Positions 50,019 to 59,108 are shown, counted from the first letter of the stretch. The stretch is DNA of 64,000 bases from Sphingomonas taxi (GCA_003243195.1 QFQI01000002.1:1-64000); one strand, 5' to 3'. A program made the numbers and translations. The notes: generated by a model not told the origin, from the sequence alone.

Positions 50019-51305
50019 TCAGCCCGCCATCGCGGTCTGTGCGGGGCTGGTGCCGCCGTGCTTGGCCAGCACCGCCTCGGTGATCGAGTTCGGCAGCGCG
50101 CGCGGCCGCTCCGCCGCCGACACCAGCGGCAGGATGATGAGGAAGTGCGCGAAATAATAGCCCGCCGCGATCTGCCCCATCATGACGTTGCGCGCGGTCG
50201 CCTCCGCCCCGCCGACATAGCCGAGCACGAGCACGTCGAGCAGCAGCACCGCCAGGAACCAGCGATAGGTCGGGCGATAATTGGCCGAGCGCACCGGCGA
50301 GGCATCCAGCCACGGCAGGAAGAACAGCAGCAGGATCGAGCCGAACATCGCCAGCACGCCCCACAGCTTGGCCGGCAGGATGAAGTCGGCGGTGAAGCTC
50401 TTGAGGATCGCGTAGAACGGCAGGAAATACCATTCGGGCACGATATGCGCCGGCGTCGAGAGCGGGTTTGCCTCGATATAATTGTCCGGGTGGCCCAGCA
50501 GGTTGGGCGAGAAGAACACGAAGAACGCGAACACCAGGAAGAACACGCCCACGCCCACGCCGTCCTTGGCGGTGTAATAAGGGTGGAACGGCACGGTGTC
50601 CTGCTCGCCCTTCACGTCCACGCCGGTCGGGTTGTTCGACCCCGGGATGTGCAGCGCCCAGATGTGCAGGATGATGACCCCCGCGATCACGAACGGCAGC
50701 AGGTAGTGGAGCGAGAAGAAGCGGTTGAGCGCGGCATTGTCCGGCGCGAAGCCACCCAGCAGCCACACGCGGATCGTCTCGCCGACCAGCGGGATCGCCG
50801 AGAAGAAGCCGGTGATGACCTGCGCGCCCCAGAAGCTCATCTGCCCCCAGGGCAGCACATAGCCCATGAAGGCGGTCGCCATCATCAGCAGGAAGATGAC
50901 CACGCCGAGCAGCCACACCATCTCGCGCGGCGCCTTGTACGAACCGTAGTACAGGCCGCGCCCGATGTGGATGTAGACCACCGCCAGGAACATCGACGCG
51001 CCGTTGGCATGCGCGTAGCGCAGGAACCAGCCGGCGTTGACGTCGCGCATGATGCTTTCGACCGCACCAAACGCCACGCTGCCGTTGGCGGCATAATGCA
51101 TCGCCAGCACCACGCCGGTGACGATCTGCACGACCAGCGCGACGCCCGCGAGCACGCCGAAGTTCCAGAAATAGTTCAGGTTGCGCGGCACCGGATAGCC
51201 CGCGCCGATCGCATTGTAGACCAGGCGCGGCAGCGGCAGCTTCTCGTCCATCCAGCGCATCAGCGGCGCCTTCGGCTCGTAATGCTTGGCCCAGGGGAAG
51301 CTCAT
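50019..51305 (-). CDS. petB: Cytochrome b
   Basis: Membrane cytochrome b of the bc1 complex (428 aa) with eight helices. Heme-ligand histidines lie in ANGASMFLAVVYIHIGRGLY and NRFFSLHYLLPFVIAGVIIL. The Qo-site PEWY motif occurs in HIVPEWYFLPFYAIL. It follows petA by 13 nt. Confidence 0.97.
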   Translation of the reverse strand: MSFPWAKHYEPKAPLMRWMDEKLPLPRLVYNAIGAGYPVPRNLNYFWNFGVLAGVALVVQIVTGVVLAMHYAANGSVAFGAVESIMRDVNAGWFLRYAHANGASMFLAVVYIHIGRGLYYGSYKAPREMVWLLGVVIFLLMMATAFMGYVLPWGQMSFWGAQVITGFFSAIPLVGETIRVWLLGGFAPDNAALNRFFSLHYLLPFVIAGVIILHIWALHIPGSNNPTGVDVKGEQDTVPFHPYYTAKDGVGVGVFFLVFAFFVFFSPNLLGHPDNYIEANPLSTPAHIVPEWYFLPFYAILKSFTADFILPAKLWGVLAMFGSILLLFFLPWLDASPVRSANYRPTYRWFLAVLLLDVLVLGYVGGAEATARNVMMGQIAAGYYFAHFLIILPLVSAAERPRALPNSITEAVLAKHGGTSPAQTAMAG

Positions 51306-51318
51306 CTCTCTATCTCCC

Positions 51319-51903
51319 TCAGCCGACCGTCACGACGGTGTCGGACGTGAACGCATATTCGGGCACATGCAGGTTCTGCGGCGCCGGTCCCTGGCGGATG
51401 CGGCCCGCCGTGTCATAGGCCGATCCGTGGCACGGGCAGAAATAGCCCCCGAACGGCCCCTTGTTCTCGCCCTCGCCCGCGCCCAGCGGCACGCAGCCCA
51501 GATGCGTGCAGACGCCCAGCGTGATGAGCCAGTTCTTCTTGCCCGCCTTGGTGCGCTCCTCCAGCGTCTGCGGATCGCGCAGCGAGGAGACGTTCACCGC
51601 ATCGGCGGCGGCGATCTCGGTCGGGGTCAGGTTGCGCACGAACAGCGGCTGCTTGCGGAAACTGGCCTTGATCGCCTGTCCCGGCGCGATCTTGGAGATG
51701 TCGATCTCGGTGGTGGACAGCGCCAGCACGTCGGCGGAGGGGTTCATCTGGTTGATGAGCGGCAGGACGATCGCGACCGCGCCAACGCCGGCGAAGGATA
51801 CGGCGGCGATGTTGATGAAGTCGCGACGGCGCGGGTCGTGCGGTTCCTCGCGATAGGGCGCGGGATTTTCGCCGGGGGGAATTGCCTGCTCTGCCGTCGC
51901 CAT
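51319..51903 (-). CDS. petA: Rieske iron-sulfur protein of the bc1 complex
   Basis: Ubiquinol-cytochrome c reductase Fe-S subunit (194 aa). A twin-arginine signal anchor RRRDFINIAAVSFAGVGAVA lies near residues 25-44. The two cluster-binding boxes are CTHLGCVPL and CPCHGSAYD. First gene of the petABC operon. It depends on the Tat system encoded 6 kb away in this window. Confidence 0.96.
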   Translation of the reverse strand: MATAEQAIPPGENPAPYREEPHDPRRRDFINIAAVSFAGVGAVAIVLPLINQMNPSADVLALSTTEIDISKIAPGQAIKASFRKQPLFVRNLTPTEIAAADAVNVSSLRDPQTLEERTKAGKKNWLITLGVCTHLGCVPLGAGEGENKGPFGGYFCPCHGSAYDTAGRIRQGPAPQNLHVPEYAFTSDTVVTVG

Positions 51904-52070
51904 TCGCGTCAAACCTCTACCCGTTCGTCTCTCCGCCGGGTGGCCGATGCCGCGTGCGACACATGAGCTCCCCGTCGTCGACCTGCCCGTCCCCACGGCG
52001 GTCTTTCGGCCTGATAGCCGGGGCTTCCGCGCTTTGCCAACAGCATTTTGCGGGCGTAGGAGCGCGGACG

Positions 52071-52532
52071 ATGCGGATCGCGCTCTTCCAACCCGACATT
52101 GCGGGCAACGTCGGCACGCTGCTGCGGCTCGGCGCCTGCCTGGACGTGGGCGTCGACCTGATCGAGCCGATGGGCTTCGCATGGAGCGACCGTGCGCTGG
52201 CGCGATCGGGCATGGACTATGCGGGCCATGTCGACGTGCGCCGCCACGCCGAGTGGGACGCGTTCCTCGCCACGGTCGGATCGCGCCGCATCGTGCTGGC
52301 CACCACGGTCGGCGCGGTGCCACTGCCGCGGGCACGCTTCGCCGCCGACGACATCGTGCTGCTGGGCAGCGAGGGTGCCGGCGTGCCGTCGCACGTCCAC
52401 GACCGCGCCGACCAGCGCGTGCGGGTGCCGATGCGCGGGCATCTGCGCTCGCTCAACGTCGCGGTGGCCGGCGCGATCGTGGTCGGCGAGGCGCTGCGCC
52501 AGACCGGCGGCTGGGACAAACTGAGCGGTTGA
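52071..52532 (+). CDS. trmL: tRNA (cytidine(34)-2'-O)-methyltransferase TrmL
   Basis: SPOUT-class methyltransferase (153 aa) modifying the wobble base of some leucine tRNAs. Knot motifs: MRIALFQPDIAGNVGTLLRL, GSEGAGVPSHVHD and VRVPMRGHLRSLNVAVA. AGGAG lies 9 nt before ATG 52071. It is divergent from petA. Confidence 0.93.
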   Translation: MRIALFQPDIAGNVGTLLRLGACLDVGVDLIEPMGFAWSDRALARSGMDYAGHVDVRRHAEWDAFLATVGSRRIVLATTVGAVPLPRARFAADDIVLLGSEGAGVPSHVHDRADQRVRVPMRGHLRSLNVAVAGAIVVGEALRQTGGWDKLSG

Positions 52533-52564
52533 CCCGGCCCGCGCCATGGGCCGATGGCGCACGC

Positions 52565-53404
52565 ATGACATTGGACGACCAGCAAGCCGCCGCCCGCACG
52601 TGGTTCGAAGGGCTGCGCGACCTGATCTGCGCCGAGTTCGAGGCGATCGAACGCGAGGCGGGATCCGACGCGCGGTTCGCTTACACGCCATGGGACCGCG
52701 CCGACCCGTCGGGCGCGCCGGGCGGCGGCGGCGTGCGCGGGCTGATGACGGGGCGCGTATTCGAAAAGGTGGGCGTCAACGTGTCCACGGTCGGCGGCAC
52801 GTTCGAGGGCGAGTTCGCGCGCACCATCCACGGCGCGGCCGAGGACCCGCGCTTCTTCGCCACCGGCATCAGCCTGGTCGCGCACATGGCCAACCCGCAC
52901 GTCCCCGCCGTGCACATGAACACGCGCTTCCTGGTCACCACCCGGCGCTGGTTCGGCGGCGGCGCGGACCTGAACCCGCCGCTGCCGATCGAGGAGGATA
53001 CCGAGGAGTTCCACGCGGTGCTGCGCCGCGCCTGCGACGCGCACGACCCCGGCCATTACCCGCGCTTCCGCCAATGGGCGGACGATTATTTCTACATCCC
53101 GCATCGCAAGGTGCACCGCGGCGTGGGCGGCATCTTCTACGATCACCTCGACAACGACTTCGCCGCCGACTTCGCCTTCACGCAGGATGTCGGGCGCGCC
53201 TTTCTGGACGTCTATCCGCGCATCGTGCGGCGGCGGATGCACATGCCCTTCGGCGACGCGGACGTGGCGCGGCAACTGGCGTGGCGCGGGCGCTATGCGG
53301 AGTTCAACCTGGTCTATGATCGCGGTACGCTGTTCGGGCTGAAGACCGGCGGCAACATCGACGCGATCCTGATGAGCCTGCCGCCGCGCGCGACATGGGA
53401 ATAG
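52565..53404 (+). CDS. hemF: Oxygen-dependent coproporphyrinogen III oxidase
   Basis: Heme-synthesis enzyme (279 aa) that decarboxylates coproporphyrinogen III with O2. Conserved stretches: GVNVSTVGGTFEGEFAR-like segment near residue 75, HMANPHVPAVHMNTRF, WFGGGADLNPP, HRGVGGIFYDHLDND and EFNLVYDRGTLFGLKTGGN. ATG 52565 lies 32 nt after trmL, suggesting one transcript trmL-hemF-GNAT. Confidence 0.96.
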   Translation: MTLDDQQAAARTWFEGLRDLICAEFEAIEREAGSDARFAYTPWDRADPSGAPGGGGVRGLMTGRVFEKVGVNVSTVGGTFEGEFARTIHGAAEDPRFFATGISLVAHMANPHVPAVHMNTRFLVTTRRWFGGGADLNPPLPIEEDTEEFHAVLRRACDAHDPGHYPRFRQWADDYFYIPHRKVHRGVGGIFYDHLDNDFAADFAFTQDVGRAFLDVYPRIVRRRMHMPFGDADVARQLAWRGRYAEFNLVYDRGTLFGLKTGGNIDAILMSLPPRATWE

Positions 53405-53408
53405 CCGC

Positions 53409-54002
53409 GTGGCGCTGACCCGCGTTCCCGACGATCACCTCGCCACGGTCGTCACCACGCTGGAGATGGCCGCGCGCCCGCGACCGCGCGCGATGCCGGA
53501 CGCGCCGCTGCGGCTGGTGCGCTGGACGGCGCCGGCGCCGGAGAAATACCGCGCGCTGTTCCGCCGCGTGGGCGCGCGCTGGCTGTGGTTCTCGCGGCTG
53601 GTGATGGACGATGCGGCGCTGGTCGCGATCGTCCACGATCCGCTGGTGGAGGTCCATGCCGCGGTCGACCGCGCCGGGATCGAGGTCGGGATGATCGAGC
53701 TCGACTTCCGCACGCCGGGCGCCTGCGAGATCGGCTATTTCGCGCTGGTGCCCGAACTGGCCGGGCGCGGCCTGGGGCGCTGGCTGATGGCGCAGGCGCT
53801 GGCGCGCGCGTGGCGCCCCGGGATCGGCCGCGTGTGGCTGCACACCTGCACGCTCGACCATCCCTCCGCACTCGGCTTCTACCGCGCGCAGGGCTTCGTC
53901 GCGACCGGGCGCACGGTGGAGACGTTCGCGGACCCGCGCGCCACCGGCGTGCTCCCCGCCGACGCCGCGCCTCAGGTGCCCCTGCTCGCCCGCACCCGAT
54001 AG
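53409..54002 (+). CDS. GNAT family N-acetyltransferase
   Basis: Acetyltransferase (197 aa) starting at GTG 53409, 4 nt after hemF. The acetyl-CoA motif is seen in FALVPELAGRGLGRWLMAQA and the following TCTLDHPSALGFYRAQGF. The N-terminal 50 residues have no recognised motif. Substrate unknown. Its 3' end overlaps the convergent membrane-protein gene by 31 nt. Confidence 0.87.
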   Translation: MALTRVPDDHLATVVTTLEMAARPRPRAMPDAPLRLVRWTAPAPEKYRALFRRVGARWLWFSRLVMDDAALVAIVHDPLVEVHAAVDRAGIEVGMIELDFRTPGACEIGYFALVPELAGRGLGRWLMAQALARAWRPGIGRVWLHTCTLDHPSALGFYRAQGFVATGRTVETFADPRATGVLPADAAPQVPLLARTR

Positions 54003-54730
54003 GCGACCACGCCGATCAGCATCACCGCAACGGTGTAGCCCGCACCGATCGCCGCGATCAGCGCGTCGACCAGTACCAGCGCGGCGGCGCCTCCCGGCCC
54101 CGCGGTGCCCGCTACGCCGCGCAGCGTCTCGTCCGCGCTCAGCAGCGGCGCGACCGCCAGCCATTGCGCCAGGAACAGCGCGACCAGCGCGCCGGTCAGC
54201 GCGCGGTCCATGCCCCTGGTCATCTTCCAGCTCAGCCGCAGCGACCGCAGCGGGCGCAGCACCGGATGACGCGCCATCGCCGGGATCGCCACGATCAGCC
54301 GCGCCTGCACGTACAGGCCGGGCAGCACCAGCAGCCACAGGCCCAGCCCCACCGGCACCGCCACCGCCATGCTCGCCAGCGCAAACGCCACCAGCCGCAC
54401 CATCGCCTGCCCCAGCGCCTGGCTGACGGTCAGGCGATCGGGATCGAGCAGCAGCAGCGCGATCGTGGCGGTGCCGTACAGGCCGATCAGCTCGGCCAGG
54501 AGGAACCAGATGCCGTTGCCCTGCGCCCAGATCGTCACCGCCTGCATCCACGCCTGCATCACCACCTCGTCGCGCGGCGACGGCGGCAGCGGCGGCAGCG
54601 GTTCGCACAGCAGCAGCGCCGCGAACGAGGGCAGGAACACCAGCGCCCCCGCGATCGGCAGGATCAGCGCGGCATCGCGCCGGAACAGCCGCCACGCGAC
54701 GGACAGCAACCCGGCGAAGCTGATCGTCAT
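53972..54730 (-). CDS. Polytopic membrane protein, function unknown
   Basis: Membrane protein (252 aa) with about six helices, for example AALILPIAGALVFLPSFAALL and LGLWLLVLPGLYVQARLIVA. The arrangement resembles the membrane part of glycerophosphodiester phosphodiesterase-type and YciC-type proteins, but no catalytic motif is visible. It overlaps its upstream partner by 4 nt (ATGA), and the two proteins share a similar layout (LVLPGLYVQARLIVAIPAM versus LSARLVPLFGIVVNE), so they may form a heteromer. Confidence 0.75.
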   Translation of the reverse strand: MTISFAGLLSVAWRLFRRDAALILPIAGALVFLPSFAALLLCEPLPPLPPSPRDEVVMQAWMQAVTIWAQGNGIWFLLAELIGLYGTATIALLLLDPDRLTVSQALGQAMVRLVAFALASMAVAVPVGLGLWLLVLPGLYVQARLIVAIPAMARHPVLRPLRSLRLSWKMTRGMDRALTGALVALFLAQWLAVAPLLSADETLRGVAGTAGPGGAAALVLVDALIAAIGAGYTVAVMLIGVVAYRVRASRGT

Positions 54731-55539
54731 GCGAGCGGCGCCATCCGTTGCTCCTGCGCGCGCGCCGCGACGTAGAATTGCGCATAGAACACGCTCTGCA
54801 CCACCGAGGTCAGCGCCGACACCAGCGCGCTGACGATCGCGACCACCAGCGCCACCGTCGCATCCGCCTCCCCGCCCAGCACCAGCCGCGCGACGATCCC
54901 GACGACCGAGGTCGACGCCATCATCAGCACGATCACCACGATGGCATAGAGGATCAGCACGCCGATCAGCTTCATGGTCGATCCGCGCGTCAGCGCCAGG
55001 CTGCGGCGCAGCGCGCCCAGGCCGCGTGTTTCGTTGACGACGATGCCGAACAGCGGCACCAGCCGCGCGCTGAGCCACAGGCCGGCGACCACCGTCGCCA
55101 GCGCCAGCAGCCCGGACAGCGCGAGCGGCCCGGCCGCGACGGCCTGCACGTCCAGCTTGCCGGCCGCGTTCATCCGCGCCCCGCCGACCGCCAGCGCCAC
55201 GACCGCGGGCAGGAAGAACAGCGTCGCCGCGACGATCAGCACCACCAGCACGCCCAGCGCCGCGAGCAGGCGGCGCCCCGCGATGCGATAGGCCGCGGCC
55301 CCGTCCACCGCCGGATCGCTGGCCACCGCGGTGATCGCCAGAATGCCGTAGAGCAACAGCAGGACGGTCGCGATCGCCACCACCGGGCCGAGCGCCGCCG
55401 GCGCGCCGCCCGTCGCGCGGAGCACGCCGCCGGCCACGCCGGGCAGCACCATCGTCAGCAACGCGATGCCCGCCAGGATGCCGGTCCGCCCTTGCAGGAC
55501 ATCGACCGTCCGATCCCACACCGTGCCGATCCTCACCAT
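54727..55539 (-). CDS. Polytopic membrane protein, partner of 53972-54730
   Basis: Membrane protein (270 aa) with about six helices, including GPVVAIATVLLLLYGILAI, LLAALGVLVVLIVAATLFFL and LIGVLILYAIVVIVLMMAS. It contains ETRGLGALRRSLALTRGSTM, a segment typical of YciC/DUF7847-like membrane proteins that precedes the last helices. ATG 55539 lies in a plausible position. Coupled to the next gene by a 4-nt overlap. Function unknown. Confidence 0.75.
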   Translation of the reverse strand: MVRIGTVWDRTVDVLQGRTGILAGIALLTMVLPGVAGGVLRATGGAPAALGPVVAIATVLLLLYGILAITAVASDPAVDGAAAYRIAGRRLLAALGVLVVLIVAATLFFLPAVVALAVGGARMNAAGKLDVQAVAAGPLALSGLLALATVVAGLWLSARLVPLFGIVVNETRGLGALRRSLALTRGSTMKLIGVLILYAIVVIVLMMASTSVVGIVARLVLGGEADATVALVVAIVSALVSALTSVVQSVFYAQFYVAARAQEQRMAPLA

Positions 55540-55638
55540 CGCCGCCCCCGATCCCACGATCCCGTGACGGCCGGCGTAGCGCCGCGCCGCCCGCTTGCCA
55601 ACCGCGCGGCGCGTCCGCATCTGGGGGATGTGCAGGCA

Positions 55639-56319
55639 ATGACCGATGAAGGAGCCGCCGGACCGGGCGGGATCGAGTGGCGCGTGTCGCCGGGGCTGAC
55701 CGACTATGCCGCGGCGCTCGCCACGATGGAGGCGCGCGCGGCGGCGGTCGCGGCGGGCGAAGCGCGCGAGCTGGTGTGGCTGCTGGAGCATCCGCCGGTC
55801 TACACCGCCGGCACCAGCGCCGACCCGTGCGAGCTGGTCGATCCGCGCTTTCCCGTGGTGCCGGCCGGGCGCGGCGGGCGCTATACCTATCACGGGCCGG
55901 GGCAGCGCGTCGGCTACCTCGTGCTCGACCTCAACCGGCGCGGGCGCGACGTGCGCTGCTTCGTCCATGCGGTGGAGGGATGGGTGATTGCGGCGCTGGA
56001 GCAGATCGGCATCGCCGCCTTCCGCGCGCAGGGCCGGATCGGCATCTGGACGCACGATGCCGCCGGGCAGGAGGCGAAGATCGGCGCGATCGGCATCCGC
56101 GTGCGCCGCTGGGTGACGCTGCATGGCTTCTCGGTGAACCTGTCGCCGGACCTGGCGCATTTCGGCGGGATCGTGCCGTGCGGCATCGCCGACTATCCGG
56201 TGACCAGCGCAGCGGCGATGCGCGCGACCAGCGACATCGCCGCCTTCGACGCCGCACTGGCGGCTACGGCCGGGCCGTTTCTGCAAAGCCTGATTTGTGC
56301 GGGTGAAAACGAGACTTGA
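55639..56319 (+). CDS. lipB: Lipoyl(octanoyl) transferase LipB
   Basis: Transfers octanoyl groups from ACP to lipoyl domains (226 aa). Motifs: LVWLLEHPPVYTAGTSA, GRGGRYTYHGPGQRVGYLVL, the lysine motif EAKIGAIGIRVRRWVTLHG, and the catalytic cysteine in GIVPCGIADYPVTS. It is divergent from the membrane-protein pair. Confidence 0.96.
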   Translation: MTDEGAAGPGGIEWRVSPGLTDYAAALATMEARAAAVAAGEARELVWLLEHPPVYTAGTSADPCELVDPRFPVVPAGRGGRYTYHGPGQRVGYLVLDLNRRGRDVRCFVHAVEGWVIAALEQIGIAAFRAQGRIGIWTHDAAGQEAKIGAIGIRVRRWVTLHGFSVNLSPDLAHFGGIVPCGIADYPVTSAAAMRATSDIAAFDAALAATAGPFLQSLICAGENET

Positions 56320-56410
56320 GGGTCCGATCATCTGTCATTAATGTCCGGGTCGATTTGGAACAGAAAAACGGCCGGTCGGTCGCCAAATCCATAGTCTAGG
56401 GAGCAAATTC

Positions 56411-56668
56411 ATGCGTGCACTCATCACCAAGGTTCTGACCGGCTCGGCACTCGCGGCGGCCGCGCTCGCGGTTTCGGCGTGCGGTTCGAAGACCGAAGGC
56501 ACCGATAACACCATGATCACCGACATGAACGCCACGGAAGGCATGGACACGATGACCGACAACATGACCGCCGTGGACGGCGCCATGAACGGCGGCATGA
56601 TGGCCAATGACACCATGGGCAACGACATGATGATGTCGAACATGGGCGGCATGTCGAACGCGATGTAA
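56411..56668 (+). CDS. Met/Asn/Asp-rich small lipoprotein
   Basis: Lipoprotein of 85 aa. The signal peptide (1-23) ends in lipobox AVSAC. The mature 62 residues contain 15 Met, many in M-x2/3-M and MMM arrangements (NGGMMANDTMGNDMMMSNM), and almost no basic residues. Met-rich periplasmic proteins such as CusF or PcoE bind Cu(I) or Ag(I), so metal binding is possible but unproven. Shine-Dalgarno AGGGAG precedes ATG 56411, and a terminator follows. Confidence 0.75.
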   Translation: MRALITKVLTGSALAAAALAVSACGSKTEGTDNTMITDMNATEGMDTMTDNMTAVDGAMNGGMMANDTMGNDMMMSNMGGMSNAM

Positions 56669-56693
56669 TCCGCCGCACCGGCGATTGTATCCA

Positions 56694-56726
56694 GGGACCG
56701 TCCGGGCAACCGGGCGGTCCTTTTCG
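56694..56726 (+). terminator. Terminator of the Met-rich lipoprotein gene
   Basis: GGACCG (56695-56700) pairs with CGGTCC (56715-56720), with CCGG/CCGG inside, followed by TTTT (56721-56724). Confidence 0.8.
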
Positions 56727-56895
56727 TTGGGCGGGACGCCGGCACGACCGTTACGGGTCGTCAACAATAACAGCGGCTTGCAAGCCGGTTGCGCCAGACC
56801 GAGTCCCCGATGCGGCAGATTGCGCTTGGGGTCGCCACGCGATGTGACGTAAGGAAGACGCGGGCGGCAGCGCCGCGCGCGAGGAGTGTTGAGGA

Positions 56896-57579
56896 ATGCT
56901 GAAGGTGGGGTTCGTCGGTGCCGTGGCGGCAGTGGCGGCTGGGATGCTGATGGCCACGCCGGCCACGGCGCAATTCTTCTTCAAGGCCAAGGATCTGCGC
57001 GGCGAGCGCGTCAAGGGCGACGAACCGGGGATCGGCCAGCCGCTGCCCGGCGCGACGCCGGCGGAGCTGCGCGCGGCCGTGGTGTGGAACATGCGCGCCG
57101 CGCTCAACGTCGCCGCGCTGCAATGCCAGTTCGAACCGCAACTGCTGACCGTGCACAACTACAATGCGATCCTGGCCGATCATCGGCAGGAGCTGGCGCA
57201 GTCGTTCGATACGCTCGCCAAGTATTTCGCGCGCACCGCCAAGACGAAGAAGGAGGGCCAGATGGCGCTCGACCAGTTCGGCACGCGCACCTACGCCGGT
57301 TTCGCGACCGTGGCCGCGCAATATGGCTTCTGCTCCACCTCGTCGAGCATCGGGCGCGAGGCGCTGTACGCCCCGCGTGGCGAGTTCGGCGAAGTGGCGC
57401 TCGGCCGGATGCGCGAGCTGCGCAACAGCCTGACGCCATGGGGCGAGCAGCAATTCCCGCGCGCGCACATCCTGCCCGCCACGCTGCCGCGCTTCGACAA
57501 GGATTGCTGGAAGAAGGACAGCTACAACAACAAGAAGTGTGGCGAGGCGCTGACCCCGGTGGTCTACGCGGCGCGCTGA
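56896..57579 (+). CDS. Secreted hypothetical protein
   Basis: Exported protein (227 aa). Signal peptide 1-26 ends ATPATAQ. The mature part begins FFFKAKDLRGERVKGDEPG and contains AALNVAALQCQFEPQLLTVHN, NAILADHRQEL and a Cys pair near the C-terminus (DCWKKDSYNNKKCGEAL). I recall this layout in other sphingomonad secreted proteins without function. GAGG precedes the ATG. Confidence 0.72.
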   Translation: MLKVGFVGAVAAVAAGMLMATPATAQFFFKAKDLRGERVKGDEPGIGQPLPGATPAELRAAVVWNMRAALNVAALQCQFEPQLLTVHNYNAILADHRQELAQSFDTLAKYFARTAKTKKEGQMALDQFGTRTYAGFATVAAQYGFCSTSSSIGREALYAPRGEFGEVALGRMRELRNSLTPWGEQQFPRAHILPATLPRFDKDCWKKDSYNNKKCGEALTPVVYAAR

Positions 57580-57580
57580 A

Positions 57581-57634
57581 GCCCCGCCCTCGCCCCGGGG
57601 CGCCTGCGCCGGGAACGGGGATGGCGGGCGGGGC
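57581..57634. repeat. Inverted repeat between convergent genes
   Basis: GCCCCGCCC (57581-57589) pairs with GGGCGGGGC (57626-57634) around a loop that also contains CCCCG/CGGGG. It starts 2 nt after the stop of the secreted-protein gene. No T tract follows. It may end or stabilise transcripts. Confidence 0.5.
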
Positions 57635-57699
57635 GGAACCGTTGCGCCGCCCCCGCGCGCGGCGATGGTGGTCGCGGGGCCGCGCGCCGCCGCGGCGGC

Positions 57700-58332
57700 T
57701 TATCGCAGACCCAGAAGCTTGTGCGTCTGCAACGACAACCGCCATTGCGGGCGTTCCATCACCAGCGCCATCGCGGCGGCGACATTCGCCTCACCCCGCG
57801 CATCGTCCAGCGGCTGAAGCAGGAAATGCGCGAAGTCCCAGCGCTCGATCGTGTCCAGGTCGCTGCCGGCCTGCGGCCACACCAGCTTCAGCTCGTGCCC
57901 GCGGCGCTGCACCGTCTCGCTGCCCGCCTTGGGGCTGATGCAGACCCAGTCGATACCGGGATGCACCGGCAGCGTCCCGTTGCTCTCGATCGCGATCTCG
58001 AAGCCGGCGGCGTGCAGCGCGTCGACCAGTGCATCGTCGACCTGGAGCATCGGCTCGCCGCCGGTCAGCACCACGAAACGACGTAGGCCGTCGCCGCCCC
58101 AGAAGCCCTCCACCGCCGCGACCAGCGCCGCGGCATCGGCGAAGCGCCCGCCGCCGGCTCCGTCCACCCCGACAAAATCGGTGTCGCAGAACCGGCAGAT
58201 CGCGCGCGCGCGATCCTGCTCGCGCCCGGTCCACAGGTTGCACCCGGCGAAGCGCACGAACACCGCGCGGCGCCCCGCCTGCACGCCTTCGCCCTGGAGC
58301 GTCAGGAACATCTCCTTGACGGCGTAGCTCAT
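57700..58332 (-). CDS. queE: 7-carboxy-7-deazaguanine synthase QueE
   Basis: Radical SAM enzyme (210 aa) of queuosine synthesis. It uses the alternative long cluster motif with CNLW, then 14 residues, then CRFCDTDF. Other family stretches are MFLTLQGEGVQAGRRAVFVRF, VVLTGGEPMLQVD and IAIESNGTLPV. ATG 58332 overlaps the queC stop by 4 nt. Confidence 0.95.
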   Translation of the reverse strand: MSYAVKEMFLTLQGEGVQAGRRAVFVRFAGCNLWTGREQDRARAICRFCDTDFVGVDGAGGGRFADAAALVAAVEGFWGGDGLRRFVVLTGGEPMLQVDDALVDALHAAGFEIAIESNGTLPVHPGIDWVCISPKAGSETVQRRGHELKLVWPQAGSDLDTIERWDFAHFLLQPLDDARGEANVAAAMALVMERPQWRLSLQTHKLLGLR

Positions 58333-59027
58333 GGGGCGGGCGGGACCACCGCATAGTCGGTCGGGTCGGCAACCCCGGCGTCGGCGAAGCCCTTGTGGCG
58401 CAGGCGGCAACTGTCGCACAGCCCGCAATGTTTCGCGCCCGGTGCGGGATCGTAGCACGACCAGCTCATCCCCAGGTCCAGCCCCAGCCGCGTCCCTTCA
58501 CGCACGATATCGGCCTTGGTCATGTGCTGGAGCGGCGCGCGGAAACGGAACGGCGCCCCTTCGACGCCCGCCTTGGTCGCCAGCTCCGCCATCTGCTCGA
58601 ACGCGGTGATGAACTCCGGGCGGCAGTCGGGATACCCCGAATAATCCAGCGCGTTGACGCCCAGATACACGTCGCGTGCGCCGGCCGCCTCCGCCCAGCC
58701 GAGCGCGAGGCTCAGGAAGATCGTGTTGCGCGCCGGCACATAGGTGACCGGGATCGCCGCGCCCACGCCGTCCTTGGGCACGTCGATCGCGGCGTCGGTC
58801 AGCGCCGAGCCGCCGAACGCCGACAGGTCGATCGGCAGCACGACGTGCCGCACGGCCCCCAGCGCGCGCGCGACACGGCGCGCGGCGGCGAGCTCCACCT
58901 GATGCCGCTGGTTATAGTCGATCGACAAGGCGAGCAGCGGGTGTCCGGCCTCGCGCGCCAGGGCGGCCGACACCAGGGAATCGAGCCCGCCCGATACGAG
59001 CGCGACCGCGGGAGTTTTGCTGGTCAT
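58329..59027 (-). CDS. queC: 7-cyano-7-deazaguanine synthase QueC
   Basis: ATP-dependent amidase/nitrile synthase (232 aa) forming preQ0 from 7-carboxy-7-deazaguanine. PP-loop ALVSGGLDSLVSAALA lies at the N-terminus. The four zinc-binding cysteines are in WSCYDPAPGAKHCGLCDSC. First gene of queC-queE; queD and queF are not in the window. A structured leader with a terminator precedes it. Confidence 0.96.
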   Translation of the reverse strand: MTSKTPAVALVSGGLDSLVSAALAREAGHPLLALSIDYNQRHQVELAAARRVARALGAVRHVVLPIDLSAFGGSALTDAAIDVPKDGVGAAIPVTYVPARNTIFLSLALGWAEAAGARDVYLGVNALDYSGYPDCRPEFITAFEQMAELATKAGVEGAPFRFRAPLQHMTKADIVREGTRLGLDLGMSWSCYDPAPGAKHCGLCDSCRLRHKGFADAGVADPTDYAVVPPAP

Positions 59028-59073
59028 GATGGGGGCGAGCTAGGCGTTGCCCGCGCGGAGCGCAACCGCGCGG

Positions 59074-59106
59074 CAAAAAGAACGGGCCGCCGTCGCCGGC
59101 GACCCG
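59074..59106 (-). terminator. Intrinsic terminator in the hslO-queC interval
   Basis: CGGGTCGCCG/CGGCGGCCCG stem on the minus strand (59106-59097 with 59092-59083), GCGA loop, then TTCTTTTT. It lies 47 nt upstream of queC and 170 nt downstream of hslO. It can end hslO transcripts or attenuate queC. Confidence 0.75.
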
Positions 59107-59108
59107 CA

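Noticed and set aside
56357..56381. EcfG-type promoter upstream of the Met-rich lipoprotein
   Set aside because: GGAAC is followed by GGTC at 16 nt, lacking the GTT core; too weak to call.
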